A DNA stretch of 64,000 nt, from positions 34,263 through 98,262 of the forward strand of contig NZ_AMXA01000013.1 in NCBI RefSeq assembly GCF_000310145.2, given 5' to 3'. The number at the start of each line of letters is the position of its first letter. Position 1 is the stretch's first letter. Positions 20,127 to 29,628 of the stretch are shown here, piece after piece. The translations under genes and the position numbers were made by a program. Source of the stretch: Thauera sp. 28. GTDB taxonomy: Bacteria > Pseudomonadota > Gammaproteobacteria > Burkholderiales > Rhodocyclaceae. The notes under the pieces were generated by a model. That model saw nothing but the letters and a program-made list of their open reading frames with translations, had not been told where the DNA came from and made no database searches.

Positions 20127-22901
20127 ATGCATTCCCATCACCTGAGCTCCTTGAGTTCCCGACTGTGGCTCGTCATCGCGCTGGCGGTGCTGCCGCTGTT
20201 CGTCATGTTCGTGTTCGACTACCTCGGTCAGCGTGATCTGACGGTCAGTCAGGCCGAGCGCGACATGGCGCGCATGCTCGAGGCTGCGAAGCAGGAAGAG
20301 GCAATGGCCCTGCGCGCGGTGCGCAGCACGCTCGGCATCATGGCGAACTCCGACAACCTCGCCAGCCTCGATGCCGAGGAGTGCAGCGGGATTGCCTCGC
20401 GGCTGCTGTCGACACTGTCCGATTTCAACAATCTGGGGGCTGCACTGCCCGATGGCACGCTGTTCTGCAGTGGCTTGCCGCTGCAGGGCGGGGTCCGGCT
20501 CGACGATCGCCAGTGGTTCAAGGACGCGTCCGCCGGCAGCGACATCAGCGCTGGAGAGTATGCCGTCGGTCGTATCTCGGGGCGGCCGTCGATGGTATTC
20601 GGCTATCCGCTGCGTGACGGGACGGAGTTGCGCGCGGTGTTGTTCGCATCGCTCTCACTGGCCTGGTTCGACCGCCTGGTTGCGGCCTACCGACTTCCTG
20701 AGGGCTGGGAGGCCATCCTGCTCAGCGACGCGGGCGAAGTGATTGCGCGTTATCCGGATGGCCACCCCTGGAAGGGCGTGCGCCTGCCGGAGGAGAGGCA
20801 TGCCGCTTTCCTCGGCATCAAGACCGCAGCAGGTGGGGTCGGCGAGGTGGAAGGGCTGGAAGGCGCATTGCGCCTGTATGGCGTGCGGGGCGTGAGTTTC
20901 GCCGGTGACATGGTCGATGTCGTGATCGGGGCACCTCTGGGGCGATCCCTGGCCGACGTTGACCGGGCCTTCTCGGCACGGGTCGCGCTGCTTGCCCTGG
21001 TCGCCCTGATCTCGGCGCTGGCGGCGCGCTACGCCATCCGCGCCCTGATCGAGCGCTGGGCCGGCAGTACCCGCGAAGTGCTCGCGCGCATCGCCGAAGG
21101 CGCGCCGGCAACCTCCATAGCGCAGCCATCGGACGTGTTCGAGCTGAGGGCGGTCGAGGAGGGCATCGAGCGCATGGCCGTCGAGCTCGCACGCCGCGAG
21201 GCCGAACTGCGCCGCCTGTCGATGGCGGTCGAGCAAAGCCCCGAGAGTGTGGTAATCACCGACCCCCACGGCCGGATCGAATACGTCAATGACGCCTTCT
21301 GTCGCGTGACCGGATATGCGCGTGAAGAACTCATCGGCCAGAACCCTCGCATTCTCAACAAGGGGAGGACGTCCGAGGATACCTACCGCGAGCTGTGGGC
21401 GACGATCCTGCGTGGCGAGGTGTGGCGCGGCGAATTCGACAACGTACGCAAGGACGGCTCCAGCTACACCGAGTTTGCCACGATCGCACCGATCAAGAAT
21501 GCCGACGGCGTCATCACCCATTTCGTTGCCGTGAAGGAGGACATCACCCTGCGCCGGCAGTCCGAGGCCCTGGTGCACCGGCTCGCCTATTACGACGCGC
21601 TCACCGAACTGCCCAACCGGGCGCTGATGCGTGACCGCCTGCAGCACGCCGTGTTGTCGAGTGCGCATACCGGCGACTATGCGATGCTGCTGTTGCTCGA
21701 CATCGACCGCTTCAAGCAGCTCAACGACACGCAGGGCCATGCTGCGGGAGACCGTCTGCTGCAGGCGGTGGCGCGGCGCTTGAGACAGGTCTTGCGTGAG
21801 GAAGACACCGTTGCCCGCCAGGGCGATGACGACTTTGCCGTCATCGTCGAGCATCTCGGCCGCGGCAAGGAGGAGGCGCTGATACGGGCGGAGGGCATTG
21901 CCAAGGAGATTCAGGCCGTCCTCGGGGCGCCCTATGACGACCTCGACGACAGCGGTCGTCCGCATTACATGTCCTTCAGCATCGGCATCACGCTGTTCCA
22001 GGGGCGCCAGTGGGCGATCGAGAACCTGCTCAAGCAGGTCGAGGTGGCGCTTTACATGGCCAAGGAAGAGGGGCGCAACACGACGCGCTTCTTCAGCCCG
22101 CAGATGCAGGCACGGGTGCAGGCCCACGCCGAGATGGAAGCTGCGCTGCGCCAGGCCCTGGACGAGGGCGTCTTCCAGTTGTTCTACCAGCCTCAGTTCT
22201 GCCGCGACGGCAAACTCGTCGGCGCCGAGGTGCTGGCGCGTTGGCCGGTCGAGGGCGGGCGGATGGTGTCGCCGGCGGATTTCATCCCTGTTGCCGAGGA
22301 CACTGGCCTGATCGTGCCGCTCGGCGGCTGGGTGCTCGACACCGCCTGCCGGCAGCTGGCGGCGTGGCAGGCGCAGCCGGGTACGCGCACGCTGAGCCTC
22401 GCCGTCAATGTAAGCGCGCGCCAGTTCCACCAGCCGGACTTCGTGCCCCAGGTCACGTCAGCGATGCAGCGCCATGGCATCATGCCTTCGGCACTCAAGC
22501 TCGAGCTGACCGAGAGCGTGATCCTTGGCGATATTGATGAGACGGTCGCGCGCATGGCGCAGCTGCGGACGCTGGGCGTACGTTTCTCGCTCGACGACTT
22601 CGGTACGGGCTACTCTTCGCTGTCCTACCTGCGCCGCCTGCCGCTCGACCAGATCAAGATCGACCAGTCCTTCGTGCGCGACATGCTCGACAATGCCGGC
22701 AGCGAGACGATCGTACTTGCCATCCTGGGCATGAGCCGCTCGCTCGGCCTGGAAGTGATCGCCGAGGGCGTGGAGACAGAGGCGCAGCACGCCTTTCTGC
22801 TCGAACATGGCTGCCAGCGCTTTCAGGGCTACCTGCTCGGCAAGCCCTTGCCGCTTGCAGCCTGGCCCGCGCACTGGCTGGACAGCTGCGCCGGCGACTG
22901 A
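20127..22901 (+). CDS. Cache-PAS-GGDEF-EAL protein with a degenerate GGDEF motif
   Basis: A 924-residue membrane signalling protein. A membrane segment near residues 10-30 and a periplasmic Cache-like region precede a second membrane segment (about 275-305) and HAMP-like linker. Then come a PAS domain (about 366-475), a GGDEF domain and an EAL domain. The cyclase signature reads GDDDF (566-570) instead of GGDEF, which should abolish or greatly reduce diguanylate synthesis. The EAL domain has the accepted variant EVL (701-703) and conserved ELTES and DDFGTGYSSLSYL, so it is probably a c-di-GMP phosphodiesterase whose GGDEF part may only bind GTP. The start choice is uncertain by a few codons. 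Confidence 0.9.
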   Translation: MHSHHLSSLSSRLWLVIALAVLPLFVMFVFDYLGQRDLTVSQAERDMARMLEAAKQEEAMALRAVRSTLGIMANSDNLASLDAEECSGIASRLLSTLSDFNNLGAALPDGTLFCSGLPLQGGVRLDDRQWFKDASAGSDISAGEYAVGRISGRPSMVFGYPLRDGTELRAVLFASLSLAWFDRLVAAYRLPEGWEAILLSDAGEVIARYPDGHPWKGVRLPEERHAAFLGIKTAAGGVGEVEGLEGALRLYGVRGVSFAGDMVDVVIGAPLGRSLADVDRAFSARVALLALVALISALAARYAIRALIERWAGSTREVLARIAEGAPATSIAQPSDVFELRAVEEGIERMAVELARREAELRRLSMAVEQSPESVVITDPHGRIEYVNDAFCRVTGYAREELIGQNPRILNKGRTSEDTYRELWATILRGEVWRGEFDNVRKDGSSYTEFATIAPIKNADGVITHFVAVKEDITLRRQSEALVHRLAYYDALTELPNRALMRDRLQHAVLSSAHTGDYAMLLLLDIDRFKQLNDTQGHAAGDRLLQAVARRLRQVLREEDTVARQGDDDFAVIVEHLGRGKEEALIRAEGIAKEIQAVLGAPYDDLDDSGRPHYMSFSIGITLFQGRQWAIENLLKQVEVALYMAKEEGRNTTRFFSPQMQARVQAHAEMEAALRQALDEGVFQLFYQPQFCRDGKLVGAEVLARWPVEGGRMVSPADFIPVAEDTGLIVPLGGWVLDTACRQLAAWQAQPGTRTLSLAVNVSARQFHQPDFVPQVTSAMQRHGIMPSALKLELTESVILGDIDETVARMAQLRTLGVRFSLDDFGTGYSSLSYLRRLPLDQIKIDQSFVRDMLDNAGSETIVLAILGMSRSLGLEVIAEGVETEAQHAFLLEHGCQRFQGYLLGKPLPLAAWPAHWLDSCAGD

Positions 22902-22944
22902 GTCGTACGCACGCCGCCTCGAACCCCTTGTCTCAAGGAGTGTC

Positions 22945-23352
22945 ATGAAACACCGCATCGTCATCGCCGGGACCTGCCTGCTCACGGGGCTTGCCGGTGT
23001 GCCCCCCTGCTGGGCGCAGCCGTCGCTGGTGGATGGCGAGGCCTTCGTCCTTCGTTGTGGGGGGATCGGTGCCGACGAGTCCACGCGCATGCGCGCCGAA
23101 GTATCGATGTACGCCCTCACCTTGCTGTACGCCACCGCGGGTGGCGTTTATCTTGCCGATGTCCATACACGGGTCGAGGAGCCTCTGGGCGGCCGTAGTG
23201 TCGAGGCCCCCTGCGGCCCTGTTGGCCAGGTGAACGTGCCCGAGGCCGGGACCTACCGTGTCATCGCCACCCATGAAGGGGTGCGCCAGGAGCATTGGGT
23301 GGAGCTGCGCCCGGGCGGCGGTGCAACCCTGTCCTTGCGCTGGGCGGATTGA
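22945..23352 (+). CDS. Periplasmic hypothetical protein
   Basis: A 135-residue protein with a Sec signal peptide ending near CWAQ (about residue 25), preceded by AAGGAG 4 bases before the ATG. The mature part is mostly beta-strand, ending in a repeat-like segment GTYRVIATHEGVRQEHWVELRPG that resembles carboxypeptidase-regulatory-like folds. No specific family is recognised. It lies 43 bases after the Cache-PAS-GGDEF-EAL gene on the same strand and may share its transcript. Confidence 0.7.
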   Translation: MKHRIVIAGTCLLTGLAGVPPCWAQPSLVDGEAFVLRCGGIGADESTRMRAEVSMYALTLLYATAGGVYLADVHTRVEEPLGGRSVEAPCGPVGQVNVPEAGTYRVIATHEGVRQEHWVELRPGGGATLSLRWAD

Positions 23353-23417
23353 GACGCAGGGAAAGTGCAGCCGCTGTGAGTCTGCTTGGGGAGGGTTGTG
23401 GCTGCGGCCTTCAGACC

Positions 23418-23490
23418 CTCGCGGCTGGCGCCGCTCCTACGCAGAACCCCGCGCTGCTGCCCTCGCTGTGGGAGCGGCGCCAGCCGCGAG
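23418..23490. repeat. REP-like palindrome pair
   Basis: CTCGCGGCTGGCGCCGCTCC and GGAGCGGCGCCAGCCGCGAG form inverted arms around about 30 bases. It is the same family as the copy at 4521-4590. The rest of the 281-base gap between the periplasmic protein and trpS holds nothing else recognisable. Confidence 0.85.
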
Positions 23491-23633
23491 CCTCCCAAGG
23501 CGGCACTCCATGTGGCGCCCTCGATGTCGTGATACGCCACGCGAATGCCGCGTGTTGAGACGCAAGCGCCTTATGCAACGCGTGCCAAGCCGTTAAACTC
23601 GCGGTCTTTGTCCAGTTTCAGCCGGAGCCAGCC

Positions 23634-24944
23634 ATGACTGTGCAGCGCGTCCTCACCGGGATCACCACCTCGGGCACCCCCCACCTCGGCAACTACGCCG
23701 GCGCCATCAGGCCGGCGATCGCCGCCAGCCGCCACCCGGGCGTGGAGAGCTTCTATTTCCTGGCCGACTATCATGCGCTGATCAAGACGACCGACCCGCT
23801 GCGCGTGCAGCGCTCGACCCTGGAGATCGCCGCCACCTGGCTCGCCGCAGGGCTCGACACCGACCGCGTGTGGTTCTACCGCCAGTCGGACATCCCCGAG
23901 ATCCCCGAGCTCGCCTGGTTGCTCACCTGCATTGCCGGCAAGGGCCTGCTCAACCGCGCCCACGCCTACAAGGCCGCAGTCGACAAGAACACCGCTGATG
24001 GCCTGGACCCGGATGCCGGCGTCAACATGGGTCTCTACATGTACCCGGTGCTGATGGCGGCAGACATCCTGATGTTCAAGGCGCATTCCGTTCCGGTCGG
24101 CCGCGACCAGATTCAGCACATCGAGATGGCGCGCGACATCGCTGGCAGTTTCAACCACCTCTACGGCGAGCACTTCGTGCTGCCCGAGGCGGCGATCGAT
24201 GCCTCGGTGGCGACGTTGCCCGGCCTGGACGGGCGCAAGATGAGCAAGAGCTACGACAACACCATCCCGCTGTTCGCGCCCACGGCCGAGCTCAGGAAGC
24301 TCGTGTTCTCGATCGTCACCGATTCGCGGGCCCCCGGCGAACCGAAGGACGCTGACGGCTCCGCCCTGTTCGAGCTCTATCAGGCCTTCTCCCGGCCAGA
24401 GGAGGCGCGGGCGATGCGCACGGCCTTCGAGGAGGGGATCGCCTGGGGCGAGGCCAAGCAGGCGCTGTTCGACAAGATCGAGGCTACGGTGGCGCCGATG
24501 CGTGCGCGCTACGAGGAGCTGATCGCCGACCCGGCACAGATCGAGACGCACCTGCTCGAGGGCGCGGCCAAGGCGCGCGCGATCGCCACCCCCTTCATCG
24601 CCGAACTGCGTCACGCCGTCGGCCTGCGCCGGCTCACGACGATGGCCCAGCCCGCCAAGGCCGCCAAGGCCAAGGCGACTACCCAGCCCCAGTTCAAGCA
24701 GTACCGCGAGGGCGACGGCCGCTTCCACTTCAAGCTCGTCGCTGCCGACGGCGCCACCCTGGTCGTCAGCGAGGGTTTCGCAACGCCGCGCGAGGCCGGC
24801 GCGCTCGTGACCTATCTCAAGCAGGGGGGCGAGTTCGAGGTCGCAGGCGACGGCGTGTTCGTCAGCGGTGAGCGCGTGGCCGCGCTTGTCGGCGGCTGCG
24901 CGGCGACCGGACTGCGTGCTGCGCTCGCGAGCTTCGCCGAGTGA
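23634..24944 (+). CDS. trpS: Tryptophan--tRNA ligase with C-terminal extension
   Basis: A class I aminoacyl-tRNA synthetase that charges tRNA-Trp. The HIGH-type motif is PHLGNY (near residue 16) and the KMSKS motif occurs in DGRKMSKSYDN. At 436 residues it is about 100 residues longer than E. coli TrpS. The extra C-terminal part, after a Lys/Ala-rich linker near residue 345, contains REGDGRFHFKLVAADG and resembles a single YegP/DUF1508-type module. The core appears intact, so the gene should be functional. Confidence 0.95.
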   Translation: MTVQRVLTGITTSGTPHLGNYAGAIRPAIAASRHPGVESFYFLADYHALIKTTDPLRVQRSTLEIAATWLAAGLDTDRVWFYRQSDIPEIPELAWLLTCIAGKGLLNRAHAYKAAVDKNTADGLDPDAGVNMGLYMYPVLMAADILMFKAHSVPVGRDQIQHIEMARDIAGSFNHLYGEHFVLPEAAIDASVATLPGLDGRKMSKSYDNTIPLFAPTAELRKLVFSIVTDSRAPGEPKDADGSALFELYQAFSRPEEARAMRTAFEEGIAWGEAKQALFDKIEATVAPMRARYEELIADPAQIETHLLEGAAKARAIATPFIAELRHAVGLRRLTTMAQPAKAAKAKATTQPQFKQYREGDGRFHFKLVAADGATLVVSEGFATPREAGALVTYLKQGGEFEVAGDGVFVSGERVAALVGGCAATGLRAALASFAE

Positions 24945-25090
24945 TACGTAGCGCGGCGGCGCTCGGGTGAGGTGGCTGTCCAGAAGCGGTGGTTTGGTGG
25001 CCATGGGCGGTGTGGCGCAGCTGTAACAGTGTGCTTTCCCAGCCTTGAAATCGGGATAATTGGTGCGATGCAATATCCTGCCCCTCAGCC

Positions 25091-28000
25091 GTGAAGCGCC
25101 ACCCACCGAAAGCCAACAAAGCCCCTCAGTCCGCACGCGCACCCGCCCTGGCGCCAGCGCCGATGTCGTCCGCGCCGGCGCAGGAACCGGCGCTCGCCGC
25201 GCGCCGGCGGCGCCCCTGGCGCTTGTTTGGTGCGGCGGCCTTCCTGCTGCTTGTCGTCGCCCTGGTCGCGGGCGGCATCCTGCTCCGCCACGAACTCGAC
25301 ACCTCCCGCCTGCAGGCGCGCGAGATCGCGCGCTTTGCCGCCCGCCTGGACTACGAACGCATTGCGGGGCCGAGTGAGGCTGTGCTGTATCCGCAGCATG
25401 GCCCCTTCGATCAGCGCTTGGGCTACACCGAACTGCCACGCTTCATTGAACGCCTGGGTGCGCGCGGCTTCGCGCTCACCGCACAGACGCGCTTCAGCGA
25501 TGCCTTGCTCGATTACGTCGGCCAGGGTTTCTTCCCGCCCTATCGCGAGAAGGCGCGCGCCGGGCTCGACGTGCTCGACTGCCGCGGCGACGCGCTGTAC
25601 GACTTCCGCTATCCCTACCGTGGCTATGCCAGCTTCGAGGCGGTGCCGCCAGTCGTCGCGGAGGCGCTGCTGTTCATCGAGAACCGCGGCCTGCTCGACG
25701 AGTCGCGGCCGCTGCTCAATCCGGCGGTGGATTGGGTGCGCTTTGCGCGTGCCGCCCTCGGCCAGCTCGGCCGCATGGTCAGCGCCGACCTCGACGCGCC
25801 TGGCGGCAGCACGCTGGCGACGCAGATCGAGAAGTATCGCCACTCGCCCGACGGCATCACCCACGATGCGCGCGAGAAGCTGCGCCAGATGGTGTCGGCC
25901 AGTGTGCGCGCCTACCGCGAGGGTGAGCACACCCTGCCGGTGCGCCGCCAGCTCGTGCTCGACTACCTCAACACCGTGCCGCTGTCGGCGGCGCCCGGCC
26001 ATGGCGAGGTCAACGGCGTGGGCGACGGGTTGTGGGTGTGGTTCGCGAGCGATTTCGAGCGCGTCAATGCGCTGCTGTCCGCGCCTGAGGCGCTCGACGA
26101 GCCCGAGACACTGCAAGCCCAGGGCATGGCGCTGCGCCAGATGGTGGCGCTGATGATCGCCCATCGCCGCCCGTCGTGGTACCTGATGGGTGGGCGCGAG
26201 GTGCTCACCCGCACCACCGACGCGTACCTGCGCCTGCTCGCCGAGGCCGGCACGATCAGTGCCGCGCTGCGCGACGCGGCGCTGGCGCAGCCCCTGGTGT
26301 ACCGCGACCTGCGCGCCAACCCACCGCTGCGCCCGGCCAACCCGGGCAAGGGCACGACCGCTGTCCGCGCGCGCCTGGCCGGTATGCTCGGCACCTCGCT
26401 GTACAGCCTGGACCGGCTCGATGCCGAGGTGGATACCACGCTGCACGCCGGGCTGCAGCAGGCCGTCAGCGGCTACCTTGGCCGCCTGTCCGAACCGGCC
26501 TTCGCGCGCAGCCAGGGCCTGGTTGCCGACCGCATGCTGAACCCCGCCACGCTCGGCGCCGTGCGCTACAGCTTCACCCTGGTCGAGCGCACACCCGGTG
26601 GCAACCGCGTACGCGTGCAGACCGATACCACCGACCAGCCCCTCGACATCAACGAAGGCAGCAAGCTCGAGCTTGGCTCCACCGCCAAGCTGCGCGTGCT
26701 CACCACCTATCTCGAAATCGTTGCTGAGCTGCATGGCCGCCTGGCCGAGCTCGATGTGCCGGCGTTGCGCCGTGTCGAGGTTGACCGCCAGGACAACCTC
26801 ACGCGCTGGGCGATCGACTATCTCGCCACGGCCCCAGACCGCAGCCTGCCGCTGATGCTCGAGGCTGCGCTCGAACGCCGCTTCTCGGCCAATCCGGGCG
26901 AGGGCTTCTTCACCGGCGGCGGGCGGCATACCTTCGGCAACTTCAACAGCAGCGACAACCTGCGCGAGCCCACCTTGCGCGAAGCGCTGCAGGCCTCGAT
27001 CAATCTGCCATTCGTACGCCTGATGCGCGAGATCGTGCGCCACACCATGTACCAGGTGCCCGGCAGTACCGCGCGCCTGCTCGAGGACAATGACGACCCG
27101 CGCCGCATGGAGTACCTCGCCCGCTTTGCCGATCGCGAGGGGCAGACCTTCCTGCGCCGCTTCTGGCGCAAGTACCAGGGCCGTACGCCGGAGGAAATGC
27201 GCACGATGCTGCTCGACGGCCTGCGTCCCACCGCCGAGCGCTTGGCCGCGGTGTACCGCTACCTCGAGCCCGAGGCGCCGCCCGAGGCGCTGGCGACCTT
27301 CCTCGCCCAGCGCCTGGGCGATGCCCGCCTCACCGAGGGGCGGGTCGCCCAGCTTTACAGTCGCCATGCGCCCGAGGCCTGGGACCTGCCTGACCGCGGC
27401 TACGTCGCCCGTGTCCATCCGCTCGAGCTGTGGCTGGTCGCCCACCGCCTGCACAACCCGGACGGCACCTTCGCCGAGGCCGTGGCCGCAAGCGCCGAAG
27501 AGCGCCAGGAGGTGTACCGCTGGCTGTTCCGCACGCGCTCGCGCAGTGCCCAGGACGTGCGCATCTTCACCATGCTCGAGGTCGAGGCCTTCCTCGACAT
27601 TCATCGCCGCTGGGCGCGGCTGGGCTACCCCTTCGGCCACCTCGTGCCCTCGCTGGCCACCGCGCTCGGCAGCTCGGGCGACCGTCCGGCGGCGCTCGCC
27701 GAGCTCATGGGCATCATCGTCAATGATGGTGTGCGGCTGCCGACGCAGCGCATCGACCGCGTGCGCTTCGCCGTCGACACCCCTTACGAGACCGGTTTTG
27801 CGGTGCGGCCCTCGGCGGGGGACCAGGTCATGCCGGTGGAAGTCGCCGCGGCCTTGCGCGGCGCACTGTCCGAGGTCGTCGAGGGCGGCACGGCGCGCCG
27901 CCTGGCGGGCACCTTCCGCCTCGCCGACGGCAGCGAGCTCGCGCTGGGTGGCAAGACCGGCACCGGCGACAACCGCATCGTCGTCGGCGGCCGTGCTGGT

Positions 28001-28612
28001 GTGGCGCTCAATCGTACGGCCACCTTCGTCTTCTATCTGGGGCCGCGCCACTTCGGCTCGCTCACCGCCTACGTGATCGGGCCCAACGCGGCATCCTACC
28101 GTTTCACGTCGGCGCTGCCGGTGCAGATCCTCAAGTCGATGGCGCCGGTGCTGCTGCCTCACCTGGAGTCTGAGCCCGAACTGGCGTGCGCGCCTGTCGA
28201 CGATCTGGCCCTGCCGGCTCCTGCCGTGCCTGCGCCCGATGACGCCACGACAGCGGACCGCGTTACGCCCCGCGAAAGCGAGGCGCTGGACGGGGAGGCT
28301 TTGCACGATGAGGATGGGCTGCGGGAGGATGACTCGAGCCTGCCCGTCAATGGCGATGACACGGCGCCGCCCGCCGACTACGAGGCGCCCGAGCCCGACC
28401 CGCCGACGCTCGCCCCCGAGGGGGACGAGGGTGTGACTGCGGCGCCAGGCCTCACCGATGCCGCCGACTACGAACCCACCCGCCTGCGCGTCGGTCGCAT
28501 CGGTGGTGCCGAGCTCAGCGCCGCGCCGCAGTCAGCCGGGCTTGCGCCGTCCGGTTCAGCTCCGGCGCCCGCGCCTGCAGGAAGCGCAGGAAGGCTGCAG
28601 CGAGGGGGCTGA
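25091..28612 (+). CDS. Bifunctional class A penicillin-binding protein (GT51 plus transpeptidase)
   Basis: An 1173-residue peptidoglycan synthase. A cytoplasmic Pro/Ala-rich tail and one membrane anchor (about residues 42-64) precede a glycosyltransferase-51 domain with catalytic Glu 197 in FIENRG and GGSTLATQIEKYRHS. The transpeptidase domain has STAK (Ser 530), SIN, and KTGTGDN (Lys 955), so both activities are plausible. It is longer than PBP1A/1B, with a large insert between the motifs and an acidic Pro/Asp-rich C-terminal tail (about 1020-1173). The start is GTG at 25091, without a strong ribosome site. The last 98 bases overlap the convergent LysR gene. Confidence 0.88.
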   Translation: MKRHPPKANKAPQSARAPALAPAPMSSAPAQEPALAARRRRPWRLFGAAAFLLLVVALVAGGILLRHELDTSRLQAREIARFAARLDYERIAGPSEAVLYPQHGPFDQRLGYTELPRFIERLGARGFALTAQTRFSDALLDYVGQGFFPPYREKARAGLDVLDCRGDALYDFRYPYRGYASFEAVPPVVAEALLFIENRGLLDESRPLLNPAVDWVRFARAALGQLGRMVSADLDAPGGSTLATQIEKYRHSPDGITHDAREKLRQMVSASVRAYREGEHTLPVRRQLVLDYLNTVPLSAAPGHGEVNGVGDGLWVWFASDFERVNALLSAPEALDEPETLQAQGMALRQMVALMIAHRRPSWYLMGGREVLTRTTDAYLRLLAEAGTISAALRDAALAQPLVYRDLRANPPLRPANPGKGTTAVRARLAGMLGTSLYSLDRLDAEVDTTLHAGLQQAVSGYLGRLSEPAFARSQGLVADRMLNPATLGAVRYSFTLVERTPGGNRVRVQTDTTDQPLDINEGSKLELGSTAKLRVLTTYLEIVAELHGRLAELDVPALRRVEVDRQDNLTRWAIDYLATAPDRSLPLMLEAALERRFSANPGEGFFTGGGRHTFGNFNSSDNLREPTLREALQASINLPFVRLMREIVRHTMYQVPGSTARLLEDNDDPRRMEYLARFADREGQTFLRRFWRKYQGRTPEEMRTMLLDGLRPTAERLAAVYRYLEPEAPPEALATFLAQRLGDARLTEGRVAQLYSRHAPEAWDLPDRGYVARVHPLELWLVAHRLHNPDGTFAEAVAASAEERQEVYRWLFRTRSRSAQDVRIFTMLEVEAFLDIHRRWARLGYPFGHLVPSLATALGSSGDRPAALAELMGIIVNDGVRLPTQRIDRVRFAVDTPYETGFAVRPSAGDQVMPVEVAAALRGALSEVVEGGTARRLAGTFRLADGSELALGGKTGTGDNRIVVGGRAGVALNRTATFVFYLGPRHFGSLTAYVIGPNAASYRFTSALPVQILKSMAPVLLPHLESEPELACAPVDDLALPAPAVPAPDDATTADRVTPRESEALDGEALHDEDGLREDDSSLPVNGDDTAPPADYEAPEPDPPTLAPEGDEGVTAAPGLTDAADYEPTRLRVGRIGGAELSAAPQSAGLAPSGSAPAPAPAGSAGRLQRGG

Positions 28613-29444
28613 GGCGCTTGCCGGCAGGGTAGACCACCTGCCATTGCGACATCACCGGTGTGTCGACGACCTGTAGCACGGCGATGCCTTCGTCCGCAGC
28701 GTGCGCCAGCGCATGGGCCGACAGCACCGACAGCCCCAGCCCGCCCGCGACGGCCTGCTTCACCGCCTCGTTGCTACCCAGCTCGAGGCGGGGGCGCAGC
28801 GCCATGTCGTGCGCAGCGAAGAAGTGTTCCGCCGCCTGCCGCGTGCCCGAACCCTGTTCGCGCAGCACGAATTCCTCATCCTCCAGCGCACGCACGGCGA
28901 TGTCGATGTGCCCGGCAAGAGCGTGGTGGGTCGGGGCGATCACCACCAGCGGGTTGCTCAGGAAAGGGGTCGCCACCACCACGGGCACCTCCGGCGGCCG
29001 GCTCATGATGTAGAGGTCGTCCAGGTTGTCGGCGAGGCGGCGGACCACCGCATCGCGGTTGAGCACCACCAGCGACACCTCGACCGCCGGCCGCTCGCGG
29101 CGGAAGTCGCCCAGCAGGCGCGGGATGAAGGTCTCCGCGGTGCTCACCACGGCCAGGCGCAGGCGGCCGACCACGTCGCCGCGCAGTTCGGCGAGCGTCT
29201 CGTCGAGGTTTTCCAGTTCCTGCTCGACACGCTGCGCGGCACCCACCACGGCATCGCCCGCTGTGGTCAGGTGCAGGCGGCGTCCGACACGCTCGAACAG
29301 GGGCAACCCGACCTGCTCGGACAACTGGCGAAGCTGCCCCGACAGCGTGGGCTGGGTCAGGTGCAGGCGCTGGGCCGCGCGCGTGACGCTGCCTTCGCGC
29401 GACACGGCGAGCAGCAGGCGGAGCTGGTGGAGAGTGAGACGCAT
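28515..29444 (-). CDS. LysR-family regulator, CbbR/CysB-like
   Basis: A 309-residue transcription factor. The N-terminal helix-turn-helix is MRLTLHQLRLLLAVSREGSV through QPTLSGQLRQLSEQVGLPLFER; the C-terminal effector domain follows. The sequence is of the CbbR type that controls carbon-fixation and bicarbonate-uptake genes. It is divergent from an SbtA-family bicarbonate transporter gene, with an 18-base operator-like palindrome between them, so control of that gene is likely. Its 3' end overlaps the PBP gene by 98 bases on the opposite strand. Confidence 0.88.
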   Translation of the reverse strand: MRLTLHQLRLLLAVSREGSVTRAAQRLHLTQPTLSGQLRQLSEQVGLPLFERVGRRLHLTTAGDAVVGAAQRVEQELENLDETLAELRGDVVGRLRLAVVSTAETFIPRLLGDFRRERPAVEVSLVVLNRDAVVRRLADNLDDLYIMSRPPEVPVVVATPFLSNPLVVIAPTHHALAGHIDIAVRALEDEEFVLREQGSGTRQAAEHFFAAHDMALRPRLELGSNEAVKQAVAGGLGLSVLSAHALAHAADEGIAVLQVVDTPVMSQWQVVYPAGKRLSPLAAAFLRFLQARAPELNRTAQARLTAARR

Positions 29445-29467
29445 GGCTGAGGTGACCGGCGCAGTAG

Positions 29468-29485
29468 CATAGATAAAAGACTATG
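29468..29485. promoter_or_regulatory. LysR operator candidate
   Basis: CATAGATAAAAGACTATG is an interrupted palindrome (CATAG-N8-CTATG) 24 bases upstream of the LysR start and 144 bases from the sbtA start. Downstream, GATAAAA and TTTTTATC form a wider AT-rich inverted repeat (to about 29513). Layout and position fit a LysR autoregulatory and activator site. Confidence 0.5.
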
Positions 29486-29628
29486 TTAAACCTAAAAAGA
29501 TACGATTTTTATCCATGTGTGCACTGCGGCAGAATGTGTCCGCTCGCTGCCTCTCGCCAGGTGAGGCGGGCCGCAGCCCAGATCACCAGGATGCACGCCT
29601 AGCGAGCATCTCCACAGGAAGCCACAAC

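Noticed and set aside
25085..28306. A frame of over 1000 codons antisense to the PBP
   Set aside because: The sense strand has complete GT51 and transpeptidase motifs. The antisense product is low-complexity (Ala, Gly, Arg, His, Glu) without motifs.
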